Below are positions 63,107-64,000 of a DNA stretch of 64,000 nt, piece by piece; position 1 is the stretch's first letter; every line of letters begins with the position of its first letter. A model generated the notes under the pieces. The model was not told the origin of the DNA. It was given only the letters and a program-made list of their open reading frames with translations, and ran no database searches. The DNA is from Flavobacterium sp. DG2-3. Its GTDB lineage: Bacteria > Bacteroidota > Bacteroidia > Flavobacteriales > Flavobacteriaceae. The DNA is taken from positions 124,001 through 188,000 of the forward strand of contig NZ_JAVAMB010000010.1 of assembly GCF_030730925.1 (NCBI RefSeq), written 5' to 3'. The position numbers were made by a program, and so were the translations under genes.

Positions 63107-64000
63107 TTACATAAAGAGAGCGACAACTATATCAATTAACTTAATTCCGATAAAAGGAACAATTAATCCTCCTAGGCCATAAATCAAAAGATTACGTTTT
63201 AAGATCGCACTTGCTCCAATTGGTCGATATTCAACACCTTTCAGCGCAAGCGGAATCAAAATCGGAATGATAATCGCATTAAAAATTACAGCTGATAAAA
63301 TTGCACTTTCAGGACTATGTAAATGCATGATATTTAAACCTTGTAAAGCTGGAATTGCAGCGATAAAAAGTGCTGGAACAATCGCAAAATATTTAGCTAC
63401 GTCATTCGCAATAGAAAAAGTAGTTAAAGTACCTCGAGTCATTAAAAGCTGTTTTCCGATTTCCACAATCTCGATTAATTTGGTTGGATCATTATCCAAA
63501 TCCACCATATTTCCAGCTTCTTTTGCAGCCTGCGTTCCGCTGTTCATGGCAACGCCTACATTAGCTTGGGCAAGGGCAGGAGCGTCGTTTGTACCGTCAC
63601 CCATCATAGCGACCAGACGGCCTTCTTCCTGTTCTTTTCGGATGTAATTCATTTTATCCTCAGGTTTCGCTTCAGCAATAAAATCATCAACTCCGGCTTT
63701 TTCGGCAATAAATTTCGCTGTTAACGGATTATCTCCTGTAACCATAACCGTTTTAATTCCCATTCGGCGTAAGCGTTCAAAACGTTCTTTCATTCCCGTT
63801 TTGATAATATCTTGCAATTCAATAACCCCTTGAACTTGATTGTTTTTTAGGACAACCAAAGGAGTTCCTCCGTTAGACGAAATCGTAATTACTTGTTGCG
63901 CTGTATCTTCAGGGAAAGCATTTCCCACTTGTTCTGCGATTTTTTTCGCTGCATCCTGTGCACCTTTTCGAATATTGGTTCCGTCTTTTAAAATGATTCC
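63107..64000 (-). CDS. kdpB: Potassium-transporting P-type ATPase subunit B, C-terminal part (start outside window)
   Basis: The frame stays open to base 64000, so this is the last 297 residues of kdpB. It includes the P-domain motifs [20 protein letters not shown] and [21 protein letters not shown], then four TM segments ([57 protein letters not shown]). The phosphorylated Asp lies upstream, outside the window. The internal GTG at 63928 is not a true start. The order kdpB, kdpC, porin, kdpD is on one strand. Confidence 0.95.
   Translation of the reverse strand, partial: GIILKDGTNIRKGAQDAAKKIAEQVGNAFPEDTAQQVITISSNGGTPLVVLKNNQVQGVIELQDIIKTGMKERFERLRRMGIKTVMVTGDNPLTAKFIAEKAGVDDFIAEAKPEDKMNYIRKEQEEGRLVAMMGDGTNDAPALAQANVGVAMNSGTQAAKEAGNMVDLDNDPTKLIEIVEIGKQLLMTRGTLTTFSIANDVAKYFAIVPALFIAAIPALQGLNIMHLHSPESAILSAVIFNAIIIPILIPLALKGVEYRPIGASAILKRNLLIYGLGGLIVPFIGIKLIDIVVALFM

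Overview
The window is an AT-rich chromosomal segment of a member of the Bacteroidota, most likely Flavobacterium or a close relative. Three things point there. Many promoters carry the Bacteroidota -7 box TAnnTTTG. Shine-Dalgarno sequences are almost absent, with a striking exception before rpsU. The protein families (DUF2851, SusE-era style lipoproteins, BBP2 and Porin_10 barrels, MoxR, split KdpD) are flavobacterial in flavour. No CRISPR array, prophage, transposase or integrated element was found.

Layout. 1-8000: end of an outer-membrane porin gene, a PLP/CBS-domain cysteine or cystathionine synthase, a DEDDh exonuclease, a DUF2851 protein, a PspC-domain protein, an amino-acid permease, a helix-hairpin-helix protein and an acyl-CoA dehydrogenase. 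8100-23500: the translation and transcription core: rpsU, xerC, hpf, tRNA-Thr/Tyr/Thr, tuf, tRNA-Trp, secE, nusG, rplK, rplA, rplJ, rplL, rpoB, rpoC and a DUF3467 gene. Several RNA hairpins sit between these genes, including one between rpoB and rpoC. 23800-36500: a TonB-N-like membrane protein, prfC, a secreted archaeal-type (GH13_7-like) alpha-amylase, a SurA-type PPIase, a MoxR ATPase and two different aconitases (AcnB then AcnA/mitochondrial type). 36500-48100: two tandem secreted Kelch proteins, a LysM/NlpC-P60 hydrolase, a histidine kinase with a single-domain response regulator, a Tam-like methyltransferase, several small proteins, a second APC permease and a DUF1810 gene.

48200-56500 is a DNA-repair and mutagenesis neighbourhood: alkB, xth, a DnaQ-exonuclease/GIY-YIG fusion, a short (1017 aa) DnaE-type polymerase, a catalytically intact DinB overlapping it by one base, and a divergently transcribed XRE-S24 (LexA/CI-like, self-cleaving) repressor. 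This looks like a damage-inducible polymerase cassette with its own repressor, comparable in design to imuB-dnaE2 cassettes but with an active DinB. 56500-57750 holds a cluster of tiny REP-like hairpins, a GNAT acetyltransferase and a ParE/RelE-type toxin-antitoxin pair whose toxin is frameshifted. 57790-64000 is a kdp potassium-uptake locus on the minus strand: kdpB (cut by the window end), kdpC, a BBP2 porin, a KdpD that stops after its sensor half, and a separate HAMP/PAS histidine kinase.

The most distinctive non-coding feature is a family of intergenic inverted repeats (19-33 bp arms). In several, each arm is itself made of a short word repeated every 8-10 bp. At least six lie between minus-strand genes, three of them inside the kdp locus, and a further mosaic of nested palindromes fills the gap between kdpC and the porin.
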